Part shown: one piece after another, positions 1 to 11,437 of the stretch | How the letters are laid out: each line of letters starts with the position of its first letter | Numbering within the stretch: the stretch's first letter is position 1 | Assembly (NCBI RefSeq): GCF_022458985.1 | Contig: NC_061774.1 | Coordinates: 9,662,616-9,726,615 of the forward strand | DNA: 64,000 nt | DNA from: Mugil cephalus | Taxonomy: Eukaryota; Chordata; Actinopteri; Mugiliformes; Mugilidae | Direction: 5' to 3' | The notes under the pieces: generated by a model | The model's input: only the letters and a program-made list of their open reading frames with translations | Database searches by the model: none | What the model was told of the DNA's origin: nothing | Translations under genes and position numbers: made by a program

Positions 1-195
1 CCCCAATTTACACTAGTTTTGGTTAGCTAAACCAGGTGCAACATACAAATATTTTTTGTACTGTAACACATAAAATTTTTTATACATATAATTTTATTTC
101 TTATCTTATTATTTGGCTGAATTGGTCCAGGACCTTCCCTTCCCAAGTGTCCCCTGAGGATCCACACACTGGGACCCCGCCATGCATGGACTCAC
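1..195 (-). other. start of intron 1 of the TGF-beta2-like gene
   Basis: This is AT-rich sequence downstream (minus strand) of the donor GTGAGT at 190-195. The reading frame of the exon runs on into it as an ORF, but those residues match no TGF-beta family sequence. I read it as intron. The remaining exons would lie to the left of the window. Confidence 0.7.
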
Positions 196-556
196 TGGTG
201 TGGGTGCGGGGGGGCAGCATGTCAATCCTCTGCACCTCTTTGGCGTAGTAATCCTCCTCGCTGCTTTCGCGCTCGCACGCGGACTCGGCCAGACGCGCGC
301 GCTCCTTCATCAGCTCCCGCGTGCTGTTGTAAAGGAGCATGACCTCCGGGGGCACCGAGCCGGACGACGTTTCCTCGTCGTCGTCGTCCGGCGGGCTGCG
401 GATGCGGAGCTTGCTGAGAATCTGGCCGCGGACCGCCTCGATGCGCCGGGACTTCTGCGCGTCCAGGTTGATGGACTGACACGTGTTGAAGCCCTCCACC
501 AGAAACACACCGGAGAACCGGAGCAGCAGCAGCAGCGCGAGGCGGGGGGGCCACAT
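196..556 (-). CDS. TGF-beta2-like proprotein, first coding exon only
   Basis: Secreted TGF-beta family ligand; the visible part is the signal peptide and the start of the latency-associated peptide (LAP). I chose the ATG at 554-556 (MWPPRLAL...) because it opens a hydrophobic signal peptide (residues 1-22); a longer frame begins upstream at 613. Residues 37-51 (RRIEAVRGQILSKLR) are the LAP straitjacket segment, NST at 77-79 is a probable glycosylation site, and EDYYAKEVQRIDM (101-113) is a family signature. CERESSEEDYYAKEV resembles TGFB2 more than TGFB1 or TGFB3. The exon is 361 bases, 120 codons plus one base, and ends at donor GTGAGT; I recall human TGFB2 exon 1 also ending in phase 1. An acidic DDDDEE insert (57-62) is unlike mammalian TGFB2. 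A fish-specific paralogue cannot be excluded, so no symbol is given. Confidence 0.85.
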
Positions 557-3298
557 TGTCCGGTGAGGAGGGACGGAGAAATCCAGCCGACACAAAGTCA
601 CCACAGAGTTCACTATTAACTAAAGCTGCGTCTCCAAAACAAGCGCCGAAAAAATACGTGCGTAAAAGCGTCCTAATTCAAAACCCTAATCTGCGGTTTT
701 ATTTTTTTGTTGTAATTATTATTATTTTTAGGTCAAACCTCTATGATGAGGAAGAAGAAACCCACATCTGTTGACTTCTCGCCTCCACTATAGTGGAATT
801 ATTACATTTTCATACATTATCGTCCGTTTTAACGCCAGACACACGGCGACGCATTGTCATTTACGCTTTAGACGTTACATTTAAATGACTAAATCTAAAA
901 AATAAAAATAAAAAAACTATTGAAATTTATGTGAGTACAAGAAAAATACTTCTACATTATATATGCTACTACTCAACTACTAAACTCTTCTTCAAAAGCC
1001 CTCGAGTTAAGTGACTGGAAATTTGATGCGCACAGATCTCGGGTCTCTCGTGATATTCAACGACAGTCTGACCAAGTGTAGGTTAAAGCTTAATCCGTCT
1101 CTGATTCCCGTCGTCCATCTTCAGATAACATCTCTCAGGAGAAAAGAGTCATCGCAGGAGCTCAGCCCATGTCGCAAATCCTCCAAACTAAAACCTGAGC
1201 GGCGCACTTCATCCGAGACAGCACGGCTCCCATGATTTCACCTCCGAGGGACCCATCTGTGGAGCAAAAAACTGGCCCATATCCGCTTCCAGAAAATCTT
1301 GTTACAGCTCAAAAAAAGACAAATGAGGTCCTCCCATTCCCAGTTATAAGTAAACAGAAAGCAGGCTGCACTGAAACGTAGGGGGAAAAAAATGATTTAT
1401 GTTGGAAAAACCATGGTGGGCCTGGTATAGTCCCCCTCATATAAACATCAAAACACGGAAAAAAGAAAAAAAAAAGTCAGGCAACGTAAAACGGCATGAC
1501 GCAGGTAATATATGAAAGAAGTCCTTGTGCTGTGGATTTTCACGAAGAAGAAACTTTACAGATCCCTGGTCTAACGGAGCTCCAGCCTGGCGTGTGCTGG
1601 GCCGAGAGCTCTGCAGCAAACACGGAGACCTGCTGCATGATGCGCCTCCATTATTCTGCAGATCCTCTGAGAGAAGCGCTCCAGACCAGACAGAGAGAGA
1701 GAGTCTGGGTGGGAGGGAGGTAGGGAGGGAGGAGGTGGAGATGTGGTGGTGCTGGGGCGGGATGCCACCAGAGTGAAGGGAGTGTGTGATTATGTAGGCA
1801 AAAACCATCTTCCTCTCACCAGAAGAGTCACACACACAAACAGCTGCGCATTTTGCAATTATTTTCTCCACAAAAATGCCCTAACCGCCCACTCTCTGCA
1901 GGTAAACATCCCCCCAGGGGCCCCGGCAGGCTCAAATGAGCACTTTGGAGTTTGGGAGTTAGTTTGCCACTTAAAGGGAGTTATGTGCCCTATTGTTACA
2001 CGCCATACTGTGTGACCACGGGGGCATCTTCTGTACTCAGGGGGTCAAACAAAGGATAAACACCTGACTTGATTTAGACGCTGCGTATCGACGTTCTTTA
2101 TGATCTTGATGAAGACGGCCTTTGACACTAAGCAAAATGAAGTAACTATTTAAGTAAATATGACTTAATACCAGATATGTTCTTGGCAGTCCAGCCCAGA
2201 CTCCAGGAAGCTACTGGTCCCAGTCAAGATCCAGTCTGATGCATTATCCCCAGTAAAGCCCAAAACTGTTTGTGTCTGGATTTTTGTTTGATTAGCGACT
2301 AGACTGATGTATGCATTCCGACAGATGAGTCTCACCAGTCTCTGCCAAGAAGCTTAATCATCGAAAAACTTTATTAAAACACAAGAACAAAATGATTAAA
2401 AGGAAGCTGCTAGGGAGAGAAGTATTAATCCATCCCAGACACTTCAAAGTGCAGCGTTAGCGTGGATCTCCATCTCGAGAAGGCTTATCCTCATTTTAAT
2501 AAATCACTCAAAAGACAGCCCATCCCTTTTTTTTTGTCTTTATCTTTTCAAGCTTTCAATCCAGCTCCTTTCTTTTCTCTCTGTTCCTCTTCAGGCTCAT
2601 TGTTAATTACAGCTCAGTACTTGGAGAGGACTGTTAATCTGTCAGGGGTGGCTTTTATTGCTGCTCTGCTGCCATCCCATTATACCGTTATTATAGTTGC
2701 GGGTGCAGGCCTGTAATTGCTGTAAGTAGAAGGAAAAGGTAGGAGAGACTCAGGCTGCCTTTAGGCTTCTGGTCAGGGCAACCCACCCTTCATCGTCTGT
2801 TCTGGAGAGGTTTCCATAAAAATGATAACAGCCTGCGAACAAACAGGTTCCCGTTCCAACTTGCCTGCTCCTGCTTCATCTCAGACAGCCTGAAGTGATT
2901 CAAAGACACTTATCTGTGTGTCAGCTCTTTCTTTTTGATAGCGGGCCCACTCATCAGGGCATCTCGGCTCACAGGAGCCCGCCCAGGTGGTGCGTTTTGT
3001 GTGTACGCGCTGTAATGTGTAGCTTTAAGAGGAAAAAAAAAAAAAAAAAAGACTTCCTCAAAAACAACATCTAGCCGGCCAGCCTTTTCTGCCTCCTTTT
3101 TCCTCAAAGCCAAATATAGACAAGCCACTGCCACGTCATCTGGCCCTCAGCACTTTCTGAAACCCTGAGAGAGGGCGAGAGGGGTTCAGAGCCAGCCTCT
3201 GTCAGGGGTTATACTTTAACATGTCTGAAAAATAGAAAAAGAATACATATTTTCCACAAAAACCAAACGATTTTGGCCATCACGAAAATCTGGACAGT
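557..3298. other. TGF-beta 5' UTR/promoter side and intergenic region
   Basis: About 2.7 kb lie between the TGF-beta start and the trmt112 3' end. Several ORFs exist, none with a recognisable protein. A GA/GGA-rich tract (about 1690-1740) and a poly-A tract (3032-3050) are present. TGFB2 genes are known for long 5' UTRs, so the first 1-1.5 kb may be transcribed. A block at about 2560-2725 looks like a conserved non-coding element and is discussed under findings. Confidence 0.5.
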
Positions 3299-3304
3299 TT
3301 TATT
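3299..3304 (-). terminator. trmt112: trmt112 polyadenylation signal
   Basis: AATAAA on the minus strand, about 245 bases after the trmt112 stop codon; a plausible 3' UTR length for a small housekeeping gene. No other hexamer lies closer to the stop. Confidence 0.6.
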
Positions 3305-3546
3305 GAAAAAAGAGAAATAAAGAGCCCGAACAGTTACAAAAATAAATACAGATAAAACCACGAGGGTTTAAACTTGGGGAACATTTCCATCTGTTTCCTT
3401 CAAATCTTTTCCCTCTGCTGGAAGCATCAGCCACTTAGACATCATAACTACGAACAGAGTGGTCTGTTCTCTCATGGCACCAACCCAAACCAGCGTCCAG
3501 CGTCTATCTGAAAACACAAAGTCCCATTTGAGTTGCTGTTTGGGGT

Positions 3547-6289
3547 CTACACCTCGTCTTCGCTCAGCAACATGTTGGGGATCCCTTTGGAGATCGGGAA
3601 CTCTCGTCCTGATTCAGGGCACTGCAGGCAGCCCTCGATCACCTCCACCTGCAGCAGACAACAGCAAAGAGACAAGAAGTGTGAGTATCTACAGGTCACC
3701 AGTGAGAAGTAAGTGGCCAAAAGTAAATGGACAGCCCTTCTGAGGTCCAGCTCAAGAAAACCTTAATACACACAAAGATAATTCAGACCAGATCACACGT
3801 AAAGGTGGACGCCCACCCCACTGTGTGAAGAATTATCACAGTTTCACATTTAGAGAGAAGAGGAGGGTCAGAATTAAAAGCATTAATGCCAGTAGCTTCA
3901 AACTCTTTGGTCTTGCAGGTGGAACTAAACAGCCAAGAATTGAGCTAAAAAAACACCAAAGGAGAAAACTACTAGCCAGTAAACACTCATTATGTTCTCA
4001 AACATTGTTTTGGTAAATGAGAAAATTGACAAATGTGTTAAACCTCAAGGATACAACTCACTTTAGTGAAGAAAAAAAACGCAAATGTTTGTTTGTCTAC
4101 AAGAAAGTGTCCATTAAATGTCTGTTTAGTTGCATTTTTCTACTCAAATACTTTCTGGCTTTTGTTCTTTTCTTTGTCTTGGTCACGTTCCTTCTAACCA
4201 GCTAGACCAGCCTGGGAAGACTCTGTCAATATAAAAACTGTCTGCGGCGCAAAATAAAGGCCTGGGAACAAAGTGTCACCAACTTTGTCTTCACCATTTT
4301 TGGAACAAACCCTGCTTCCTTGTGGGAATCTTCCACCTTCCACCATCTCCAAACCAGAGATGCTAAAAGCAGCACTGGTTTGAATCAATGTTCAGCATAT
4401 GCATGTGTGTAAATATATATAAATATATATATGTATATGTCACATCTAGGCCTAATATTTGGTAGTTGACATACTTCTGTTCGTGTTGTGTTCACCATGA
4501 GTATTTCGGTCCCTGTGTTTGATCCCTGCATAAACAGTTGCTGTCATGAAAAACAAAAACACTGAGTAGGAAACAACCACATGAGAGCGTTGCAGCTAAT
4601 TGCTGTTGCCGGTAATAGAAACATGACGTCAAGCACAAGCTGTACCTTAGTATGTGACTGACAGTGAATATACACAAATGGTTTCTCTCTCACACACACA
4701 CACACATCTCATAATCATCAAGACAATTCACTCCATTAAGGACATGAACAGAAAACTCTGCAGAGATCCACAGGATATATATGATTCTGCAGCTCTGTTT
4801 ATAAAGAGTCCAAATGCACTGGGAGAATTGCTTGACCCAATGTGTGTGATTGAAAAATAAAAAGCAAAGAGCTAATAGTTATGAACATAAGTTATATAAG
4901 CCTGAGGAATGGGACCAGAGCTCCAACTATTAGTCAATTAACTGATCAGTCCATTGGTTGTTTAGATATTTACTAATTTAAGGATTAAAGTAATTTTTAG
5001 ACAAAAAAAAAAAAAAGTTTCCAAAAGGGCTTTTCTCAGTGTTATTCGTTGTAACATAAAGATCTTTGGGTTTTAGGCTGTTGGTCAAACAAAACTAAAT
5101 GTTTCAAGATTTTAAATATCAAAAGAGTAATCAATTAATTGAGCAGGCTAGTAGATAATAAACAATTGTTATTTTCAGAACAAACTCAACCGTATTCACA
5201 TATTATTAACAGAAGTACATCTACATATCGTAGTACTGAAGTACTGCTGCTGTGTGAACTCTACCTCTAGTAGTGCTCGGTGCACTTTTTTCAGGAAGTC
5301 TTCGTTTTTCTCATAATCTGGCACCAGCTCCTGCGGCAGGTCTTGTCGATGGCCCAGCTGTAGAGGGAGTAGAGATTGTAACACACACTTTGCTTTTAAT
5401 GAACTGTTGTCCTTATATTTCTTGAGCGGTATTCAGGTTTATGAAGTGTCATGAGACTCACCCCCTCTGCGGCCTGGACCAGAGCGCTCCACTCCAGCTT
5501 GGGGATCATCCGGCTGACGAACTGAGGGTTGAACTCCACCTCATTCACCTTCACCTCTGTTGCCTGAGCAAAGACAACATCAGCAGCACAACTTATTAGT
5601 GTAAACATGGAAGGTGCTTCATCAACAGCAGGAGTTTTTATTTCTCCAGAAATGAAAACTGTGTTTATGTGACCTCCCTTGACATTCATCGCAAATACAG
5701 CAGAAGTGTGAAGTGTCACATAAATCTCAAGTGATGCATTTTAGGATGTTTGTAAGGTCTTTAGTGTAGTGTATATTCTCAGGGGAGTTTTAAGAGTGTC
5801 AACCCCATACTTACTGTGGTGTTCTTAATCAATACTAATAACTTTTTCTTTGCTCATAATGTTGTGTGGTGGGTGACATTACTGAATATTTGTACAAAAC
5901 GACCATATATACATTTAGCTTCTTAGTTCAGAGGTTACAGTCCAGTGCGAAACAATTACTATGACCCTAAAGATATATTCATACACATGTATACGTACGT
6001 GTAACAGTTCTGTGACAGTATCACAGAGACTCATTAGACGCATTTTTATCATAAAAGTGGACTTTATATGAGTGCAACTGCACAGGGTTATCCAATAAAC
6101 AGTATTTGAGCTATTCCCACCGAGCGTTCAGAAACGTGTTAACCTGTTAAAACACAGTAACGTTACATTCAGACTACGAGATTAGCATTAGCCATCCTGC
6201 TAGCCAGGTGTTACCTTGATGAGCAGCGGGTATCCTTTGATGACTCCCTTCACGTGAGACGTCAACATGTTGTGCGTGAGCAGCTTCAT
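3547..6289 (-). CDS. trmt112: Multifunctional methyltransferase subunit TRM112
   Basis: TRMT112 is the small activating partner of several methyltransferases acting on tRNA, 18S rRNA and release factor eRF1 (in human ALKBH8, TRMT11, BUD23, HEMK2, METTL5). Four exons: 6215-6289 ([15 protein letters not shown]), 5462-5563 ([20 protein letters not shown]), 5265-5357 and 3547-3648 ([20 protein letters not shown]). Exon lengths 75, 102, 93 and 102 are all multiples of three, so every junction is phase 0, with GT-AG introns throughout. The product is 123 residues; human is 125. The [19 protein letters not shown] block is the strongly conserved C-terminal half of the fold. The start is the only ATG that gives the family N-terminus MKLLTHN. 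The next gene upstream, atg2a, runs in the same direction. Confidence 0.96.
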
Positions 6290-8198
6290 GTTTACAAACA
6301 GATGCTGAGATGTCAACAAATAACGGTAAAGAACACGTTAGTTTACCTCTCGTCTACATGCGATACATGTGGACCGGAAGTGTCACTGGTGCAACGCTTA
6401 AAAGACCCCCGATGATTTTACTCTACTGTTAGTTCCGGGACTCGGTGTTTTTTTTTTTTTTTTCAAAAATGACGATACTTAAGTAATATATAAATAATAA
6501 GGAGCGTAAATACATACAAATTTTAAAAAATTATTGAAATTAGAGAAATGCATTCAAAAATCACTTATAAAATACGATTTTTTATGAATTAGGCAACTTT
6601 AGCAAAATTTTGTAAATATATATTAATGGATTTTATATTAGCCTCTGATCACACTTTGCAAACTTGTTGATATTTTAGTAATAATGTCTTTTCAGGTTGT
6701 AGAGAGTTCAGTATGTACCTCTATAAGTCAAACTTCATATCATAATGAAGTGGTAGCATGAAGTGACACAAATTAAATAGACCAGATAATAGACCTGCTA
6801 TCCACTAACAACTGGATAGCAGTGGTTTAGAGGGCAAAAATCAGACATGCATTCAGTTTTTGTATTCAAATTTTTATTTTTGTATTAATTTTGTTTACTC
6901 CTTGTCTTTGTATTATACAGGTCATTCATACAGTTTATGATATAGTAAATAGTAATTACACACAAGTGGTGTAACAAGCATCAACCTTGCGACTTCACAG
7001 ACATGCATCATGCACACACACAAACACACGCACATTCATTCACGCATACGCACACAGAGGGAGACCCTCACACATTTTAAACAGAAAAAAGATACAAATG
7101 TAAAACGTTTTTGAAACCACAAAACCCCTCACTTTCCATCCTCCATTTTCACCAGATTCACATCCTCCCAACTCTTAATTTGAAAACGAGTATGACAATA
7201 CTTATGCTTTAACAGAATTAAAAAAAAAACAAAAAAAAACTAAAACAAATAGAGAAAGATAAAAAATGCAGGAAGGCAACTAAAGATGGGGGCATGTAAA
7301 TTTGAAGAGAAAGCAGGTTAATTCAGATCCAAGGATCTTGCAACTCTCATGGAAACAGAAGCAGAGATGAGTTGAGCTGACATCCATTTGCAAAACACTT
7401 AACTTTGTGAAGCTTCAGCAATATGCTACAGGATTTAGAAGCCTCATGTTGTTTCTATTCAGTCATGTTTTAGTATGAGCCAGAATGTGTTAGCAGAGAG
7501 GGTACATGTTAGAGGAAGGCAACACAAGCTAGTTAGAAGGGCACTCTGCAAGGTTTATGGCACAAATAACAGCACTGAGGGAAGCAGGTGCATAGTGGGG
7601 CCAAAAAATTCAACTTGTCACACAGCGTTGTGTTGTGAAGCTGGGATACGAACATCTGCGTTAGCAAAAAGACACTCCATTAAACTGTTCACCCCATTCA
7701 TGAACAGAAGAAGACCAACGTTTGTTGACTGATCACACAGGATCTCCAACAAACAGATATCCTCATTCATCTGCTGCAAACACGAATTCACCTACTTCAA
7801 AGATTCAGAACAATTTAATGAAGGAACCACCTCTTTTGTTTCCCTCAGTTTGAAATAACACAATTAAAAGCAGATAAAGTGCCCACCTGCCTCTACCCTG
7901 TGAACGAGGAAACCTCGAGAGTGATGATCCTGCCTGTGCCTGGTCGGACTGAAAAACAAAGCCAGCTCTGAGAGTGACAGCAATATGTTTGCAGAGGCAA
8001 TAAGGGAGAAACTGCAGACTAGTGTATTACTGAGGAGACGAATATGAGGAGAGCTCTTGCTGAATGGGAAACACGACAATTAAATCAGGGACGTCCAAGT
8101 ATGACGGAGCCACGTAAAACACTGGGTGTCAGAGTCTGCAGTAGTAGTTAGCTGTTGCTTTGTTTTTGCATTAGAGCGCACACTGACTCGTATTAGTC

Positions 8199-8232
<34 letters not shown>

Positions 8233-8348
8233 CACATGCAGATACACATTCAATCCCTAGATTCCCACAGCTGAGAGCTTCCCACATTATAACCACACAC
8301 ACACACGCACGCACTCATTCTCTCACACACAGACACAAATTGTCGTCC
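6290..8348. other. trmt112 5' region and presumed atg2a 3' UTR
   Basis: No protein-coding exon was recognised. The atg2a 3' UTR probably occupies most of it: AATAAA on the minus strand at 6873-6878 would give about 1.5 kb. Simple repeats include a poly-T run (about 6450-6463), CA-rich stretches (about 7013-7075 and 8199-8340) and an A-rich patch near 7220. ORFs here show no family resemblance. Confidence 0.5.
6374..6381 (+). promoter_or_regulatory. trmt112: ETS-type motif in trmt112 promoter
   Basis: CCGGAAGT lies 85 bases upstream of the trmt112 ATG. This matches the ETS/GABPA consensus common in CpG-type promoters of housekeeping genes. Function is inferred from motif and position only. 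Confidence 0.4.
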
Positions 8349-11300
8349 TCATTCTTGGGTGTCCTCCGTGCGCCACTTGAGGAAGTCTTCTTTCCGGGCG
8401 TCTGGTTTGATCTGGTTCCGCATGCCGCCCAGCAGATTGGAGGTGGCTTCAGAGGCCACAATTAGGGGTCGGACGACGGTGGGCGGGATCTGCCGTAGGA
8501 CGCCTCCCACCGCGCCGGGGAGACCCTTCTGTTCGTGGCCGCGGGATGCTACATCGCACAAGGTCTGAGCCGTGTCAATCACTCCCTGGAGAGCAAAGAG
8601 AGAAACGATCGAATGATTTGTTGTTTCAGTGTGATTAAAAGTGACAGGACATTTAAAGGGATCAGGATTTACAAGATGTCCTCTCTTTTTAGTTATAGAA
8701 AGTCGACGTTAAAGATAAGACTACATCTTGAGTTGAAAGGCTTGTGACTGCTTATTTTGGACTGGATTAAGTTTGGGAAAGCACCTCTCTGACGGTGTCG
8801 TAGGCCTTGGCGACTCCCTCCCGGAGGTCTGCAGGCTGAGCGGCTCTGCGAGGTCGACTGGTGGGAGCCCGGCCTTCAGTGATGGCATAGCGATTGAGGG
8901 GAGGTGTTGGAGACAGGATGTCGTACACAGTCTCTGCTGTGGCCTGTAAGAGAGATATACAGTAAAGCAACATGCATGAAATGTCTGGGAACATGTTTGT
9001 TCTGCTGCACTCAAAGACAAAGTACCTGGATGGCCTGCACCAGCCTGTTGCTAAGCTCCAGAGCTGCTGATGCTGTGGAGGTGCCAAAGGATGCTGCCCC
9101 CCTCTGGAGACCTCGAATAATGCGTCCGTCCTTCCTGTACTGCTCGATGGGTAACCAGAACAGATCCCTCACTCCGTGGACTGGACATGGGCACAGAGGA
9201 GGAAAAGGAAATGAAACAGACAGAATAAAGAACAAATGGTTAAGTGACTCTGTGAACTGCAGGTTGTTTGAACCAGGTACAAGTAACTTACACAACTGGA
9301 CGACAGAGTGCATGGGGCCAACGCCTCCCAGGATGCCTGGCAGCTGATTCTTCCTGATGTCTGTCAGCCACTCTGTGACGGCGTACTGAATCACTTTGTC
9401 GACACCAAGGAGACTGGAAAGCATTGTAGAAGAAATACTCAGGACATCACAAACATCACAAAATACGAACAACATATTTTGGTCGACTGACAAATTAAAG
9501 AGACTCACTCAGATAAAAACAAAAAAAGCAGTTTCATGCAATAACTGATATTAGTTTGTTGTGTGTTTCTACCCATGTCGGCAGCACAGTCTCTTCAGCT
9601 TCAGCTCAGAACAGTTTAACTGGGCCAGACCGATCAGGATCCCTGCAAACGTCCCCTGAGACACAAAGAGCAGGACAGGGTGGGAAAATACTAAATTATT
9701 CCAAACACACTTAAATCCTATGGACGTCTTCATTACAAACTTTTGGTCAGGCCAGGAGGAAGTTTAAATTACATCTCACCTGTTCAATAACGACATGTTT
9801 GCCGTGATAGTCCAGCCAGATAGGCACTTCAGAGGTGAAACGAAACTCCCTGAAAAGGAAGGAGGCAAAACTTATCATTTATTCTTCAAGTTGGAAGCAT
9901 ATTCGCTCGTCTTTAAGCAACGTTCTGCCTTCTTTCTTAAAAACACGTGTGTTCAACGGCGAACTGACGACGACGTACCGGAAGTAGATCGGCTGGTCAG
10001 AGGAGGAGTTGGAGCCGGCAGAGGAGGAGCTCTGCTCGCTGTAGGTAGTTTCCACAGAAGCTGAGAGATCAGGTCCCAGACCAGCAGCTGCCTCCAACTC
10101 CTCAGACACCTTCTGAGAGGCATCAGCCTTCACTGGAAATAAACAGAGATACATAAAATATTTCCTTTGTAATTTAAACGATTATAATGCAGTAAACATA
10201 AGTAAACAGTGGCAGTAAATATCAGTGTTTATATCATCTATAGACTGTAACTCCCACAACATTAACCGTGAAAAACGTTATGGCACACCTTCAGCTGCAG
10301 GGTCCACAGGCAAGTAAGGGTTAACAAAGGAAGCTAGATTACTAAAAAAATCCTTCAGGAAAAACAGTGCGTCCTGGGAAGGAAACAGAAACAAATGCTG
10401 ATTAGATGTGGAGAGTCCACGGTACAACCTATCAAAATGTGTCCTAATGAACTGTTATGTGACACAGTGTTGCCAGGGTTTTGTTTCTCATAAAACATTC
10501 ACAGAACAGCTTTGACTCAAAACACATAAATATTTAATTTCCCACACCGTGAGCAAAATAAATTTTATTGCAGATCTGAAGACACTGTCACGTTTGTAAT
10601 TAGACGCCTGGGATGTGACTGGACACTTACCTGGTCGATGTTAAGTCGTAGTGGCAGCAGGCTGACTCGAAGACAGCACTCGGGACCACCGAGGCCGGAC
10701 TCTGGACACACCTGCAGCGCCTTCACAGTGAGCTGCAACACAAGGACACATCCGGTCAACATTTGACCAAGAATCAGACCCGTCTCTCCTCCCCGTCATC
10801 CCTCCCTGCCGTCTCACCATGTTGGAGTGGGCTCGGCGGGGCATGCTCTCGCTGGTGTAGAGGTAGAGGAATTTGTTGATTTGTGAAGAGGCCAGTCGGT
10901 CTCGGACCTCCAGCTCCTGGACGATGAACACCTGCCTGGAGAGGGGCTGCTCGCCACCGGGACCCACCCCGACCGCCACCGGCCCGTCCCCATCCTGGCC
11001 TGGTACTGCCACAGGATAGGACTCATGCTGGAAAGACACCTGGAGGACAAAATAGGAGGAATGTGATGAGGAGGAAGTCCCACAGACAGCCCATAGGTCT
11101 TATGTATTCGTTATATATCACTGAATTATTTCCTTCTAATGAATGAATGTGGAAGCAGCATCTCACTGCTGTTCCATATACTCCCACTATTTAACCCTCA
11201 TGTAATATTTCTCTTAGCATGGAGGAGTAGAAGTGTAATGTATCTTACAGTATTTATCCAACACCTAAGTAAAAGTACTTGGTCAGAGTGCAGCGGTGTA

Positions 11301-11437
11301 CCTTGGTGAGCTGGATCTCCATCAGTAACGTGTGCTGTCGGCCGCTGCCTCCCGCCCAGCGCCAGGAGTTCTGGGGACGAGAGGAACCGACAGAGCGAGA
11401 CGGTGACCCGCGAACCCCGGCAGGGACTGATCGACCC
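8349..11437 (-). CDS. atg2a: atg2a exons 32-42 (residues 1509-2016, ATG2 C-terminal domain)
   Basis: Exons in order: 11302-11437, 10818-11039, 10631-10732, 10289-10373, 9979-10132, 9780-9849, 9573-9655, 9292-9413, 9026-9180, 8785-8943, 8349-8585. Landmarks: LSRQVFIVQELEVRDRLASS and INKFLYLYTSESMPRRAHSN (exon 33), CLRVSLLPLRLNIDQ (34), DALFFLKDFFSNL (35), EFRFTSEVPIWLDYHGKHV (37), LDKLIGL-type LIGLAQLNCSELKLKRLCC (38), HGVRDLFWLPIEQYRKDGR (40), QPADLREGVAKAYDTVRE (41). The stop TGA is at 8349-8351. The Ser-rich linker in exon 36 (SEQSSSSAGSNSSSDQ) is low complexity, as in other ATG2 proteins. Confidence 0.95.

Noticed and set aside
182-619. Plus-strand ORF opposite the TGF-beta exon
   Set aside because: Antisense shadow of a GC-rich coding exon.
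1437-1871. Minus-strand 144-codon ORF upstream of the TGF-beta gene
   Set aside because: Composition follows a GA/CT-rich tract and shows no domain. It lies where a long 5' UTR is expected.
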